Of a DNA stretch of 64,000 bases, positions 1-9,786 are shown piece after piece. The DNA is taken from NCBI RefSeq assembly GCF_003515065.1, contig NZ_QXGH01000014.1, positions 124,001 to 188,000 on the forward strand, written 5' to 3'. The notes beneath the pieces are model-generated. The model ran no database searches. It saw only the letters and a program-made list of their open reading frames with translations, and was not told the origin of the DNA. The position numbers and the translations under genes were made by a program. Each line of letters begins with the position of its first letter. Position 1 is the stretch's first letter. This stretch comes from Nocardioides immobilis. GTDB lineage: Bacteria > Actinomycetota > Actinomycetes > Propionibacteriales > Nocardioidaceae.

Positions 1-744
1 GCACACGGTCACGTGGTAGCCGAGGAAGCTGCCGACCCGGGCGACCGCGGCGGCGAAGTCGATCGCCCCGAACACCAGCATCCGCGGCCGCGGCGCGAAC
101 GCCCACACGAAGACCTGCATCCCCTCGCCACGACGCTCGCCGTCCGGGCCGTAGGTCAGCGTGCCGTTGTGGCCCGCCTCCAACAGTCCGAGCCCGTCGT
201 CCCGAACCGCGTCGTCGATGCGGCTGCTGCCGAGCGAGCGCGATAGTCCCTGACGTTCCTGTCGTGAATCGGCTACATCGACGACAGAATCGTCAGGGAT
301 TATCCCGTCTGGGCGGATGAGCGTCCGGCGTCCGACGTACGACGGGTCGGGGTGCTCGACGACGGTCGCGACGGCGATCGGCGTCCCCCGCTCGATCGCT
401 TCGGCGATCTCGCCGAGCTCGGGGAAGGTCTCCTGTGAGACCTTCTCGACGTACACGTCGAGGATCCCCCCGCACGTGAGCCCGACCGCGAACGCCTCGT
501 CGTCGCTGACGCCGTACCTCTGCAGGACCGGGACCCCGGACGCCACCACCTCGTGGGCGAGCTCGTAGACGGCGCCTTCCACGCAGCCGCCCGACACCGA
601 GCCGACCGCTGACCCGTCGGCGCCGACGAGCATCGAGGCCCCGGCCGGACGGGGGGCCGACCGGAACGTCGCCACCACGGTTCCCATGCCCACGGTCTCG
701 CCGGCCTCCCACCACTTCATCAGCTGGGGCAGCACCTCACGCAC
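1..744 (-). CDS. XdhC/CoxI-family molybdenum-hydroxylase maturation factor (partial, 3' end outside window)
   Basis: The frame is open from a GTG at 744 to the left edge (248 codons seen). The N-terminal region carries the XdhC signature GSVSGGCVEGAVYE followed by a CGG segment (LTCGGILDVYVE); the part before the edge reads APRPRMLVFGAIDFAAAVAR, the start of the Rossmann-like XdhC_C domain. The family inserts sulfurated Mo cofactor into xanthine or CO dehydrogenase-type enzymes. Its start overlaps the stop of the VWA gene by 8 bp, so it is the fourth gene of a leftward accessory operon. A palindromic repeat at 238-307 is translated in frame as about 20 residues at a place where, from memory, family members have a short loop; see findings. 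The family call is firm, the insertion is inference. Confidence 0.85.
   Translation of the reverse strand, partial: MREVLPQLMKWWEAGETVGMGTVVATFRSAPRPAGASMLVGADGSAVGSVSGGCVEGAVYELAHEVVASGVPVLQRYGVSDDEAFAVGLTCGGILDVYVEKVSQETFPELGEIAEAIERGTPIAVATVVEHPDPSYVGRRTLIRPDGIIPDDSVVDVADSRQERQGLSRSLGSSRIDDAVRDDGLGLLEAGHNGTLTYGPDGERRGEGMQVFVWAFAPRPRMLVFGAIDFAAAVARVGSFLGYHVTVC
238..307 (+). repeat. 70-bp imperfect palindromic repeat, copy 1 (inside the xdhC-like gene)
   Basis: The arms gatagtccctgacgttcctg and (reverse complement of the right arm) gataatccctgacgattctg match closely around a short centre. The same 70-bp unit, about 55 of 70 bases identical, is at 45845-45914 on the other strand. Here it lies inside an open reading frame without introducing a stop. 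Probably a member of a dispersed REP-like family. Confidence 0.8.
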
Positions 745-1876
745 GGGCGATCACCTCCACGAGGTCGGCGAACGTGGCCAGCGAGTGGCCGGCCAGGAAG
801 TCGTCGACGTGGGGAAGCACGGCGACGATGCCGCCCTGGAGCGGCTCGTATCCCGGCTTGCCGCGGTGCGGGTTCACCCACACGACGCGGTGGGCGATCC
901 GGTGCAACCGCGCCATCTGCTCCGCCAGCAGCGCCGCGTCACCGCGCTCCCAGCCGTCGCTGAAGATCACGACCACCGCACCCCTCGCCATCCCGCGCTG
1001 GCCCCAGCGGTCCAGGAAGGCACGCAGGGTCTCGCCGAGCCGGGTGCCGCCGGACCAGTCGGGCACCGCGTCGCCGGCTGCGGCCAGCGCCCGCTCGGGG
1101 TCACGCGCCCTCAGCGCGCGGGTGACGTGGGTGAGCCGGGTGCCGAGGGTGAAGGTCTCGACACCGTTGGTGGTCGAGCCCGTCGAGACCCCGTGCCCGA
1201 GCCGGTGGGCGAGACGGAGCAGCGCGTCGGCGTACGAGGACATCGAACCGGACACGTCGACGAGGAGTACGACGCGGCGCGGGCGGGTGCCGCGCCGGCG
1301 CCACCGGATCTCGGCCGGCTCCCCCATCCGGCGCAGGCTGGCGCGGAGGGTGCGGGATGCGTCGACCTCGCCGCGGTGATGGGCGACGTGGCGGGCGGTG
1401 CGGCGGCGGGGGCTCCGCACGGGGAGCGTGGCGTAGAGGGCGGTCAGCCGCTGACGGTCGGCGGGCGACAGGCCGGCGACGTCGCGGTGGCGCAGCACCT
1501 CGGTGGCGCTCGCGGCAGCGCGGATCGGGTCGTCGGCCTCCCCTGCTCCCTGTCCCTCGCCGGAGTCGTCCACGACGAGGGTGGTGACCGCGCTGCGCTC
1601 GCGGGGGGAGGCCGTGGAGGTCCGCGGGAGATCGGTCCCGAACCAGGCCTCGAAGACCCGGTCGTGGCGCTCCAGGTGGTCGGGCGACGAGCACAGGGTG
1701 GCGCGTCCGGCTGCCGACGTCGCGGCCCGGTCGCCCAGGCCGACGATGGCGACGGCGTCGAGGTAGGCGCGGGTGCGATCCTGGGTGACCGGGACCCCGG
1801 CGGCCCGCAGGGCGCGGGCGAACCCGAGCAGAACCTCGTCGCCACCCCGCAGCGTCGTGCCGATCCTCGGAGTCAT
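737..1876 (-). CDS. VWA-domain protein, CoxE-like
   Basis: 379 residues. The C-terminal half has a von Willebrand A domain: MIDAS motif DVSGSMSSY in VVLLVDVSGSMSS at about residue 206, and later VVVIFSDGWERGD. This is the CoxE-like family that works with a MoxR AAA+ ATPase to mature CO dehydrogenase-type molybdenum hydroxylases. ATG at 1876 overlaps the stop of the moxR gene (ATGA), and its own stop overlaps the start of xdhC, so all three are translationally coupled. A 20-bp repeat (1171-1190) lies in the coding sequence and encodes a Ser/Thr/Gly stretch (VSTGSTTNG) between VWA elements. Confidence 0.85.
   Translation of the reverse strand: MTPRIGTTLRGGDEVLLGFARALRAAGVPVTQDRTRAYLDAVAIVGLGDRAATSAAGRATLCSSPDHLERHDRVFEAWFGTDLPRTSTASPRERSAVTTLVVDDSGEGQGAGEADDPIRAAASATEVLRHRDVAGLSPADRQRLTALYATLPVRSPRRRTARHVAHHRGEVDASRTLRASLRRMGEPAEIRWRRRGTRPRRVVLLVDVSGSMSSYADALLRLAHRLGHGVSTGSTTNGVETFTLGTRLTHVTRALRARDPERALAAAGDAVPDWSGGTRLGETLRAFLDRWGQRGMARGAVVVIFSDGWERGDAALLAEQMARLHRIAHRVVWVNPHRGKPGYEPLQGGIVAVLPHVDDFLAGHSLATFADLVEVIARA
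1171..1190 (+). repeat. 20-bp dispersed repeat, copy 1 (tggtcgagcccgtcgagacc)
   Basis: The 20-mer matches a copy at 46618-46637 at 18 of 20 positions and a weaker copy at 34001-34020. All lie inside coding regions of unrelated genes. Here the antisense strand is read as V-S-T-G-S-T-T, whereas in hrpA another frame gives G-L-D-K-L-D-Q, so the similarity is at DNA level. Confidence 0.6.
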
Positions 1877-2754
1877 TGCGCGAGCATCCGGTCGAGGGCG
1901 GCGCGGACCCGCTCGGTGTCGTCGCGGTACTTCACCAGCGCGCCGAGCGTCGCCGACGCCGTGCCGAGGTCGAGCTCGGTCGTGCCGAGGTGCTCGAGCG
2001 CGCGTGCCCAGTCGAGCGTCTCGGCGACGCCGGGGGGCTTGAGCAGGTCGTCGCGGGTGCGGAGCTGCTGGACGACCGCGACCACCTGACGGGCCAGGTC
2101 GGCGCTCACCTCGGGAGCACGGGAGCGGACGATGGCGACCTCCCGATCGAGACCCGGGTGGTCGATCCAGTGGTAGAGGCAGCGGCGCTTGAGCGCGTCA
2201 TGGAGCTCGCGGGTGCGGTTGGACGTGAGGACGACGGTCGGCGGTGTCGCCGCCTGCACGGTGCCGAGCTCCGGGATGGTCACCTGGTACGTCGACAGCA
2301 CCTCGAGCAGGAACGCCTCGAACTCGTCGTCGGCCCGGTCGACCTCGTCGACGAGGAGCACGACCGGGCTCTGCTGCAGCGCCGCCAGGACGGGGCGCGC
2401 GAGCAGGAAGCGGGCGTCGTACAGGCTCTTCTCGGCCTCCTCCAGGTCCGTCCCCTGGCCGCCGTGCCCGGCCGCCTCGAGCGCGCGCAGGTGGAGGATC
2501 TGACGCGGGAAGTCCCAGTCGTAGAGGGCCTGGGTCGCATCGATGCCCTCGTAGCACTGGAGCCGGATCAGCGGTTGGCCGAGCGCCGACGCCAGCGCCT
2601 CGGCGAGCGCGGTCTTGCCAGTGCCGGGCTCGCCCTCGAGCAGCAGCGGTCGCCCCATCCGGAGGGCGAGGAAGACCACCGTGGCGAGCTCTTCGTCGCA
2701 CAGGTAGCCGGTCCCTTCGAGCAGGCCGGACACCTCGGCCACACGCGCGTCCAT
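1873..2754 (-). CDS. MoxR-family AAA+ ATPase (CoxD-like)
   Basis: 293 residues from the ATG at 2754, which has GAGG a few bases upstream; an in-frame GTG at 2763 would add three residues. Walker A is GEPGTGKTAL at about residue 40, Walker B is VVLLVDEVDRADDE, and a sensor asparagine sits in VVLTSNRTRELHDALKRR. MoxR ATPases act as chaperones that remodel metal enzymes together with a VWA partner, which is the next gene and overlaps this one by 4 bp. With MocA upstream and XdhC downstream this is a Mo-hydroxylase accessory operon. Confidence 0.9.
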   Translation of the reverse strand: MDARVAEVSGLLEGTGYLCDEELATVVFLALRMGRPLLLEGEPGTGKTALAEALASALGQPLIRLQCYEGIDATQALYDWDFPRQILHLRALEAAGHGGQGTDLEEAEKSLYDARFLLARPVLAALQQSPVVLLVDEVDRADDEFEAFLLEVLSTYQVTIPELGTVQAATPPTVVLTSNRTRELHDALKRRCLYHWIDHPGLDREVAIVRSRAPEVSADLARQVVAVVQQLRTRDDLLKPPGVAETLDWARALEHLGTTELDLGTASATLGALVKYRDDTERVRAALDRMLAQ

Positions 2755-2797
2755 GGTCCTCACGGTAGATCCCGCTCGTTGGTCGCCGGTTGGCCGA

Positions 2798-3334
2798 TCA
2801 ACGCTGGTCGACGTCCTGCCCGGTGGCCAGGTCGCCGCACTCCACGAGGACGGTGCCGTGCTCGGCGAGGTACGTGCGCGCTCCCTCGTCCCCGGTCACC
2901 GCCGCCAACAGCGGGGGCCAGTGGTCACGGCCGATCAGCACCGGGTGGCCGGGCGTGCCGTCGTACGCCGCCCGCGCCAGCACGTCGGGGCGCACACCGA
3001 CGGCGAGCACCCGGCGGACGACGTCCGCGGTGACGTCGGGGAGGTCGACGAGATGGACCATCGCCGCCGGCGCGTCGCCGACCTCCAAGGCGATGAGGCC
3101 GGCCCGCAGAGTGCGAGACATCCCCTCGGCCCAGTCAGCGGCGACCACGACCCCGACACCGTGGGGCACCAGTGGCCGGGCGTCTTCGGCGTGCGATCCC
3201 AGCACCACCACCACGCGGACGCAGCCTCCCTCCAGCAGCACGTCGACCGCGTCCGGCAGCCAGCCGGGCACCAGTGCCTTCGGCATGCCCATCCGGCTGC
3301 CGGAACCGGCGGCGAGCAGCAGACCGGTGACCAT
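2798..3334 (-). CDS. MobA-like NTP transferase, MocA type (molybdenum cofactor cytidylyltransferase-like)
   Basis: 178 residues, ATG at 3334. The N-terminus LLLAAGSGSRMGMPKAL is the nucleotide-binding signature of MobA/MocA proteins, and later HLVDLPDVTADVVRRVL and GHPVLIGRDHW fit the family. It would attach CMP (or GMP) to molybdopterin for a CO or xanthine dehydrogenase-type enzyme. First gene of the leftward accessory operon, 43 bp before moxR. Assignment to MocA rather than MobA rests on the neighbours. Confidence 0.85.
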   Translation of the reverse strand: MVTGLLLAAGSGSRMGMPKALVPGWLPDAVDVLLEGGCVRVVVVLGSHAEDARPLVPHGVGVVVAADWAEGMSRTLRAGLIALEVGDAPAAMVHLVDLPDVTADVVRRVLAVGVRPDVLARAAYDGTPGHPVLIGRDHWPPLLAAVTGDEGARTYLAEHGTVLVECGDLATGQDVDQR

Positions 3335-3346
3335 GGCCCGAACATG

Positions 3347-3380
3347 CCACAGGGCCCCCGCCGAAGCGAGGGCCCTGTGG
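3347..3380 (-). terminator. Hairpin terminator after groEL
   Basis: Perfect 11-bp arms, ccacagggccc and gggccctgtgg, around a 12-base loop, between the groEL stop (3428) and the start of the mocA-like gene (3334), both leftward. There is no clear T run after the hairpin on the minus strand, which is usual in actinobacteria. Confidence 0.65.
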
Positions 3381-3427
3381 TTGGTGCTTGTCTGGTGCTC
3401 AGCGAGCGGGAGGCTCTGATCGGTGGA

Positions 3428-5212
<1,785 letters not shown>

Positions 5213-5215
5213 TCA

Positions 5216-5244
5216 TGTTTAGCACTCGACCCCTGCGAGTGCAA
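5216..5244 (-). promoter_or_regulatory. groEL promoter
   Basis: On the minus strand a -35 TTGCAC (5244-5239) and a -10 TAAACA (5221-5216) are separated by exactly 17 bp. Both boxes are embedded in the CIRCE arms, so HrcA binding would block polymerase directly. Confidence 0.75.
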
Positions 5245-5245
5245 G
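5219..5245. promoter_or_regulatory. CIRCE element (upstream, strong) for HrcA
   Basis: ttagcactc - gacccctgc - gagtgcaag: the left arm is a perfect consensus match, and the right arm matches at 7 of 9. Heat-shock repressor HrcA binds this inverted repeat in many bacteria. Confidence 0.9.
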
Positions 5246-5278
5246 AACGGGGTCGCAGAGCGGGCAGCGGGCGGGGGG

Positions 5279-7411
5279 TCAGCGATGCAGGTCGGCGAAG
5301 CTCGGACCCCCGAGGAAGGTGCCCGGCGAGCCGTCGATCTCCGCGACCTTCCAGAACTCACGGGTGCCGATCCGCCACGCGACCAGCAGGTGACCGGCCT
5401 CGGTCTCGGACTCGTAGACCACGGTCTCCTCGTCGAGCCAGCCGACGGCGACCGGTCCGTAGATCCAGCGCTCCTGGCCCACTCGTTCGACGAAGGCGAG
5501 CGCCAGGTCCTCCTGTCCGACGACCTCCAGGTACGGCGGATCGCTCAAGTAGCGGCCACTCCCCTCGGTGGGGACCGGAAGCGACGGCCGCCCGTCCCAC
5601 GCGTGGGCCTCGCGGAGGCCGGGCCCCGGCTTCACCGGCCCGGACTGGCTCGCGGACGAGGGACCGACGTGGAACGCACGGTCCGGCGCGATGCCGCCTT
5701 CGGCCGGCGAACGGCCGTCGAGCGTGTACAGCGGACCGGTGTCGCTCCCTGCGGGCGGCAGCAGCAGGTACCGGTTCTCGACCCACGCCGGGTAGCCCGT
5801 GACGTCGTCGCCGGTGTCGATCCGCCGCCACTCCCCTGTCGCGAGGGTGACGACCCAGAGGAACCCGTCCTGCCCGAAGACCAGGCGCCGACCGTTGGAC
5901 GACAGCATGTTCCGGGTGGCGAGGTCGTACGACGCGCCGGCGTCGCCCTGCTCCTCGAGCCGCCCGACGTCGAGCTTCGCGAGCGCGAGGTCCGGCCCGA
6001 TCAGGACCACCCACTCCGGCCGCTGGGGATCGGGGTACGGGAACGCCGCGACCGCTCGGTCGAACGGCACGCTGCCCGGTTCCAGCACCGGTGCCACCTC
6101 GACGGCAGCCTCGACGTCGATCTCGCGCGACAGCACCGACTGCTCCAGCCACGGCAGCGCTGCCTCGCCCGCGACGTCGGGGCTCCACCAGACCGGGACG
6201 CCCTGGACCTCGGCGTCGGCAGCCCCTGCGGGCTCCTCCGACCCGCCGGGCCCGGTGCCGACCGACCCGTCGATCGCCGCGAAGCTGGCGACGTACGACT
6301 CCTCGCCCGGCTGCCACCCGCGGATGTCGGAGACCCGGAGCACCTCTCCGGTGCGCGGCCGCCAGGCAAGGATCCGGGCGTCCTCGTGCCGCGACTGCAG
6401 CAGGACCGTGTCCGCGTCGAGCCACCCGACCGCCGGGCAGCACTGCTTCCACCGCCCCCCGCCGGATTCGGGCGGGAAGGCGAGCAGGTCCTCGGGCCAG
6501 TCGCGACCTCCGGCGCCGAACGCCTCCACGCGACGGTACTCGCTCCCGTCGGGGGCGCTCACCGGCCCACCCATCCCGAGGCCCCGGGCGCCGTCACCCT
6601 GGACGTTCCGGACGACCGGACCGTGACCGGTGTCGTCGGCCGCCCGCAGCGAGAAGTAGTCGTCCTCGTCCAGCGTGTGCCCGCGGCGATCACCGGTCGG
6701 CGAGTAGAGGTCGGCGATGGGTCCGGTGCCCGGACGGGGCACGACGATCAGGGATCCGTCCTCGGACCAGTGCACGCCGGATGTCTCCGCGTGCTCGGTC
6801 GGGATCGAGGTCCAGCGCCCCGTCACGAAGTCGTAGACCTCGACCGATCCCTCCTGCGCGAAGACCGCTCGTCGCCCGTCGGACGCCAGGCTCGACGCAC
6901 TCAGCGGGGGATCCTCCTGACCGTCGACGGGAACGGGGGCGAGCCGGGAGACGTCGAGCGAGTACGACGTGCCGTCGGCGCCGACGACCACGACCTCGCC
7001 GGGCGTCTCGCGCCACAGCTGGAAGATCGCGATCGCCTTGGAGCCCGTGGGCATCGAGGCGTCGGGCGACAGGTCGATCTCCGGAGGCAGGGCGGTGCCT
7101 GTCAGGGCGGGAAGCTCCGCCTCCTGCTCCGTCGTCGGTCCCCACCAGACACGAGCGTGGGAGTACGTCCCGGAGCGGACGGCCTTCAGCCCGTCGGTCG
7201 ACGGAGTGGTCACCGGCGGCGGCTCGCCGTCGTTGGTGCCCACGACGACGGCAGTGGTCCCGACGATCGCGACGACGGCGGCGACGACCGCGACGACGGC
7301 GCGGCGGCGGCGTACGGCGTGCGCGCGCTGCCAGGCGGCGTCGACCAGATCGACGTCGGTGACATCCGCGACCCGCTCGTCGAAGAGCTCGCGAAGACGC
7401 TGGTCGGTCAT
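5279..7411 (-). CDS. Membrane-anchored protein with two homologous propeller-like halves; partner of an ECF sigma factor
   Basis: 710 residues from ATG 7411, which overlaps the sigma-factor stop by ATGA. There is a short cytoplasmic N-terminus (about 1-37), one transmembrane helix (about 38-58), then an outside part. Two related segments start near residues 83 (ARVWWGP) and 405 (VPVWWSP); each contains SSNGRRLVFGQ- or ASDGRRAVFAQ-type blade motifs, a TG(R/E)W turn, and a late WLD(A/E)(D/E)TV motif. This suggests an internal duplication of a beta-propeller-like domain. No HxxxCxxC zinc anti-sigma motif is visible. By position it may be an anti-sigma or signal-sensing partner; the function is inferred, not recognised. 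Confidence 0.7.
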   Translation of the reverse strand: MTDQRLRELFDERVADVTDVDLVDAAWQRAHAVRRRRAVVAVVAAVVAIVGTTAVVVGTNDGEPPPVTTPSTDGLKAVRSGTYSHARVWWGPTTEQEAELPALTGTALPPEIDLSPDASMPTGSKAIAIFQLWRETPGEVVVVGADGTSYSLDVSRLAPVPVDGQEDPPLSASSLASDGRRAVFAQEGSVEVYDFVTGRWTSIPTEHAETSGVHWSEDGSLIVVPRPGTGPIADLYSPTGDRRGHTLDEDDYFSLRAADDTGHGPVVRNVQGDGARGLGMGGPVSAPDGSEYRRVEAFGAGGRDWPEDLLAFPPESGGGRWKQCCPAVGWLDADTVLLQSRHEDARILAWRPRTGEVLRVSDIRGWQPGEESYVASFAAIDGSVGTGPGGSEEPAGAADAEVQGVPVWWSPDVAGEAALPWLEQSVLSREIDVEAAVEVAPVLEPGSVPFDRAVAAFPYPDPQRPEWVVLIGPDLALAKLDVGRLEEQGDAGASYDLATRNMLSSNGRRLVFGQDGFLWVVTLATGEWRRIDTGDDVTGYPAWVENRYLLLPPAGSDTGPLYTLDGRSPAEGGIAPDRAFHVGPSSASQSGPVKPGPGLREAHAWDGRPSLPVPTEGSGRYLSDPPYLEVVGQEDLALAFVERVGQERWIYGPVAVGWLDEETVVYESETEAGHLLVAWRIGTREFWKVAEIDGSPGTFLGGPSFADLHR

Positions 7412-7914
7412 GGGGACTCCTCTCGCAGCAGTTCGGCGAGCTCTGGGGCGGCGTCGCGGAGCCGGCGGAGGGCGAGGTGCGTCTGGCTCTTCACGGTGCC
7501 GACGGAGACACCCATGGCCTCGGCAGCGTCCCGCTCGGTGAGGTCGTCGTAGAAGCGGAGCACGATCACCGCCCGCTGGCGCGGCGTCAGCGTCGCGAGC
7601 GCCCGGTCGAGCAGGATCCGGCGGTCGACGCCCGCGGTGGGGTCCGGTCCGCGGATGTCCGTGGGATCGGCGACGACCACCTCTCGCCGGGTCTTGCGCC
7701 ACGCCGAGATGTTGTCGCGCACGAGGATCTGCCGCGCGTACCCGTCGGGGTTGCCCGCTGCCAGGCGCCGCCATCGCAGCGCCACCTTGGTGAGCGCCTC
7801 CTGGACCAGGTCCTCGGCGCGGTGGTGGTCACCGGTGAGGAGCAGCGCGGTGCGCAGCAGCCCCAGCTGGCGCTCGCCCGCCCACTGGCGGAACGCCTCC
7901 TCGTCGCTGGTCAC
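7408..7914 (-). CDS. SigE-family ECF RNA polymerase sigma factor
   Basis: 168 residues. Region 2 (LLLTGDHHRAEDLVQEALTKV) and region 4 (LTPRQRAVIVLRFYDDLTERDAAEAMGVSVGTVKSQTHLALRRL) are clear, with a short linker, as in the actinobacterial SigE family (TIGR02983 type). It directs RNA polymerase to an unknown promoter set. It is coupled to the large membrane protein by a 4-bp ATGA overlap, which implies the partner controls it. Confidence 0.92.
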   Translation of the reverse strand: MTSDEEAFRQWAGERQLGLLRTALLLTGDHHRAEDLVQEALTKVALRWRRLAAGNPDGYARQILVRDNISAWRKTRREVVVADPTDIRGPDPTAGVDRRILLDRALATLTPRQRAVIVLRFYDDLTERDAAEAMGVSVGTVKSQTHLALRRLRDAAPELAELLREESP

Positions 7915-7937
7915 ACCCCATCAACGCGCATCGGGTC

Positions 7938-8786
7938 TCAAAGGTTGGAGGCCACGAGATCGGCGAAGGGCTGGGCGATCCCCGGGTCGACATCCAGGTA
8001 CAGCCCTGGCTCGATCAGCTCGACCTCGCTCACCACCCACTGCCCCTCCCAGTCCAGGAGGTCGAGGCGGGCATAGGTGAGGTCCGCGTCGAGCAGCTTC
8101 GCTGCCGCCCGTACGGCGTCCTCGGCGATCCGGGCGCGCACCGGGTCGAGCGCCACCGGCCGGCTGCTGCCGCCGTACACCTCGTGCACCCGCACCTCGT
8201 CGCCGGCCACTGCCTTGTCGACCTGCGCGACGGCTCGACCCGCGATCACGTAGACCGACGTCTCACCGCTGGTGAGCACGGACTCCACGAACGGCTGCGC
8301 GACCCAGGGGCCGGGAGTCAGGTCGAAGAGGCTCCAGTCGTCGAGCCGTTCGACGACGACCACGCCGCGCCCACCGGCGCCGAGGCGGGGCTTGACCACC
8401 ACCTTCCCCCATCGCTGGAAGGCAGCCGACAGCCCGCGGACCAACGTGGCGTCGTCGATCAGCATCGTCGGCACCACCGGGATCAGGTCGGCGAGCTCGG
8501 TCAGGTACGCCTTGTCGCCGTTCCACGCGAACACGTCGGCGCCATGGAGCAACGGCGCGACCTGCTCGACGTCCCGCGCCCAGTCGAGGAACGCGCGGAA
8601 CCGACGGTGGTAGTCCCAGGTCGAGCGGACAGCGACCAGGTCGGCGGCCGCCCAGTCGACGTCAGGGTCGTCCCAGCACACCCAGCGGCTGTCGATCCCG
8701 CGCTCGGCGAGCGCCGCCGTCAACGCGGCTCCGCCGGGCTCCCCTTCGGGCATCAGGTTGAAGGTGACGAGGAGGACCGAGGGCAC
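7938..8786 (-). CDS. ATP-grasp domain protein (RimK/glutathione-synthetase-like)
   Basis: 282 residues, GTG start. Motifs of an ATP-grasp ligase are visible: VVVKPRLGAGGRGVVVVE (nucleotide-binding lysine and glycine-rich loop), GPWVAQPFVES, and the C-terminal acidic metal ligands in YARLDLLDWEGQWVVSEVELIEPGLYL. It should couple ATP hydrolysis to amide or ester bond formation. The substrate is unknown. It follows the sigma factor gene in the same direction with a gap of 23 bp to that gene's start. Confidence 0.75.
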   Translation of the reverse strand: MPSVLLVTFNLMPEGEPGGAALTAALAERGIDSRWVCWDDPDVDWAAADLVAVRSTWDYHRRFRAFLDWARDVEQVAPLLHGADVFAWNGDKAYLTELADLIPVVPTMLIDDATLVRGLSAAFQRWGKVVVKPRLGAGGRGVVVVERLDDWSLFDLTPGPWVAQPFVESVLTSGETSVYVIAGRAVAQVDKAVAGDEVRVHEVYGGSSRPVALDPVRARIAEDAVRAAAKLLDADLTYARLDLLDWEGQWVVSEVELIEPGLYLDVDPGIAQPFADLVASNL

Positions 8787-8888
8787 CGCGGCAGCCTATG
8801 CCGCGGCGAAAGTCAGCGACCGCTGGACGGGTTGCGGATGCTCCTCGCCTGCACCTCGAGGTCGGTGAAAGTCGTGGGGCCGGGTGTC

Positions 8889-9728
8889 TCACCGGTCCGG
8901 CGGTCGAACCTCGGCCGGGACGTGGTGGCCGAACGGCACCTCGTCCGCCACGCCGAGCGCCGTCAGCACCGAGGGCAGCAGCGCCTTCGCGGTTCGCTTG
9001 TAGCCCAGCGCACTGGGGTGGAAGCGGTCGAGGCTGAACATCTCGTCCGGGTTGGTGATGAAGAACGGCCCGACCACCCGGGCCAGTGCCACCGCGTGCG
9101 CGCCGCTCCGGACCGCGGCGTGGGTCTGCGCGACCGCGAGCTGGCGCGACATCCGCGACCCGAGCGAGCGCAGCGGCTGCGGTACCTCGCGCAGCGCCCC
9201 CAGGTCCGGGCAGGTCCCGACGACGACCTCCGCCCCGGTGCTGCGCAGCCGGACGATCGCGTGCTCGAGGTGCTCGACCGACTCGCCGACCGGCACCCGG
9301 TGGGTGACGTCGTTGCCGCCGACGACGATGACGGCCACGTCCGGACGGTACGACGACGGCAGCCCGTCGAGCTGAGCTGCCAGTGCCGAGGACTCCGATC
9401 CGACGACCGCGGCGGTGCGCAGCTCGACCGAGCGGTGCAGCTCCTTGGCGAGCCCCCGCGCGATCCGCGCACCCAGCGTGTCCTTCCGCCGCTCGGCACC
9501 GAGTCCCGCGGCGATCGAGTCACCGAGGACCAGCAGTCGCAGCGGGTCGCCGTACGTCTTCTTCCAGATCCGGTCGGCGTCGATCGCGTGCTCGCCCAGC
9601 GGCTTGCCGATCCGCCGCCGTGCGATCGCCGCCTGGCGTCGCAGCAGCTCGCGGCCGCCGCCCGCCGCCGTCACGCCGAGGCCGGCCAGGACGACGGCGG
9701 CACCCGCCACCGTGCGTTTGCGCATCAT
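8889..9728 (-). CDS. SGNH/GDSL-type hydrolase, membrane-anchored or secreted
   Basis: 279 residues from the ATG at 9728 (a TTG at 9740 is also in frame). N-terminal KR followed by a hydrophobic segment (AGAAVVLAGLGVTAAGG) suggests a signal anchor. SGNH blocks: LVLGDSIAAGLG (catalytic Ser), VIVVGGNDVTH (Asn), and DRFHPSALG (Asp/His dyad). It is probably an esterase or lipase acting outside the membrane; substrate unknown. It is transcribed leftward, about 100 bp from the ATP-grasp gene. Confidence 0.85.
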   Translation of the reverse strand: MMRKRTVAGAAVVLAGLGVTAAGGGRELLRRQAAIARRRIGKPLGEHAIDADRIWKKTYGDPLRLLVLGDSIAAGLGAERRKDTLGARIARGLAKELHRSVELRTAAVVGSESSALAAQLDGLPSSYRPDVAVIVVGGNDVTHRVPVGESVEHLEHAIVRLRSTGAEVVVGTCPDLGALREVPQPLRSLGSRMSRQLAVAQTHAAVRSGAHAVALARVVGPFFITNPDEMFSLDRFHPSALGYKRTAKALLPSVLTALGVADEVPFGHHVPAEVRPPDR

Positions 9729-9786
9729 GGCGCCTGTCAATCAGAGGAACCTGAACCGATGGTGGCGGCGCGGTGGCGGGTCGGTG

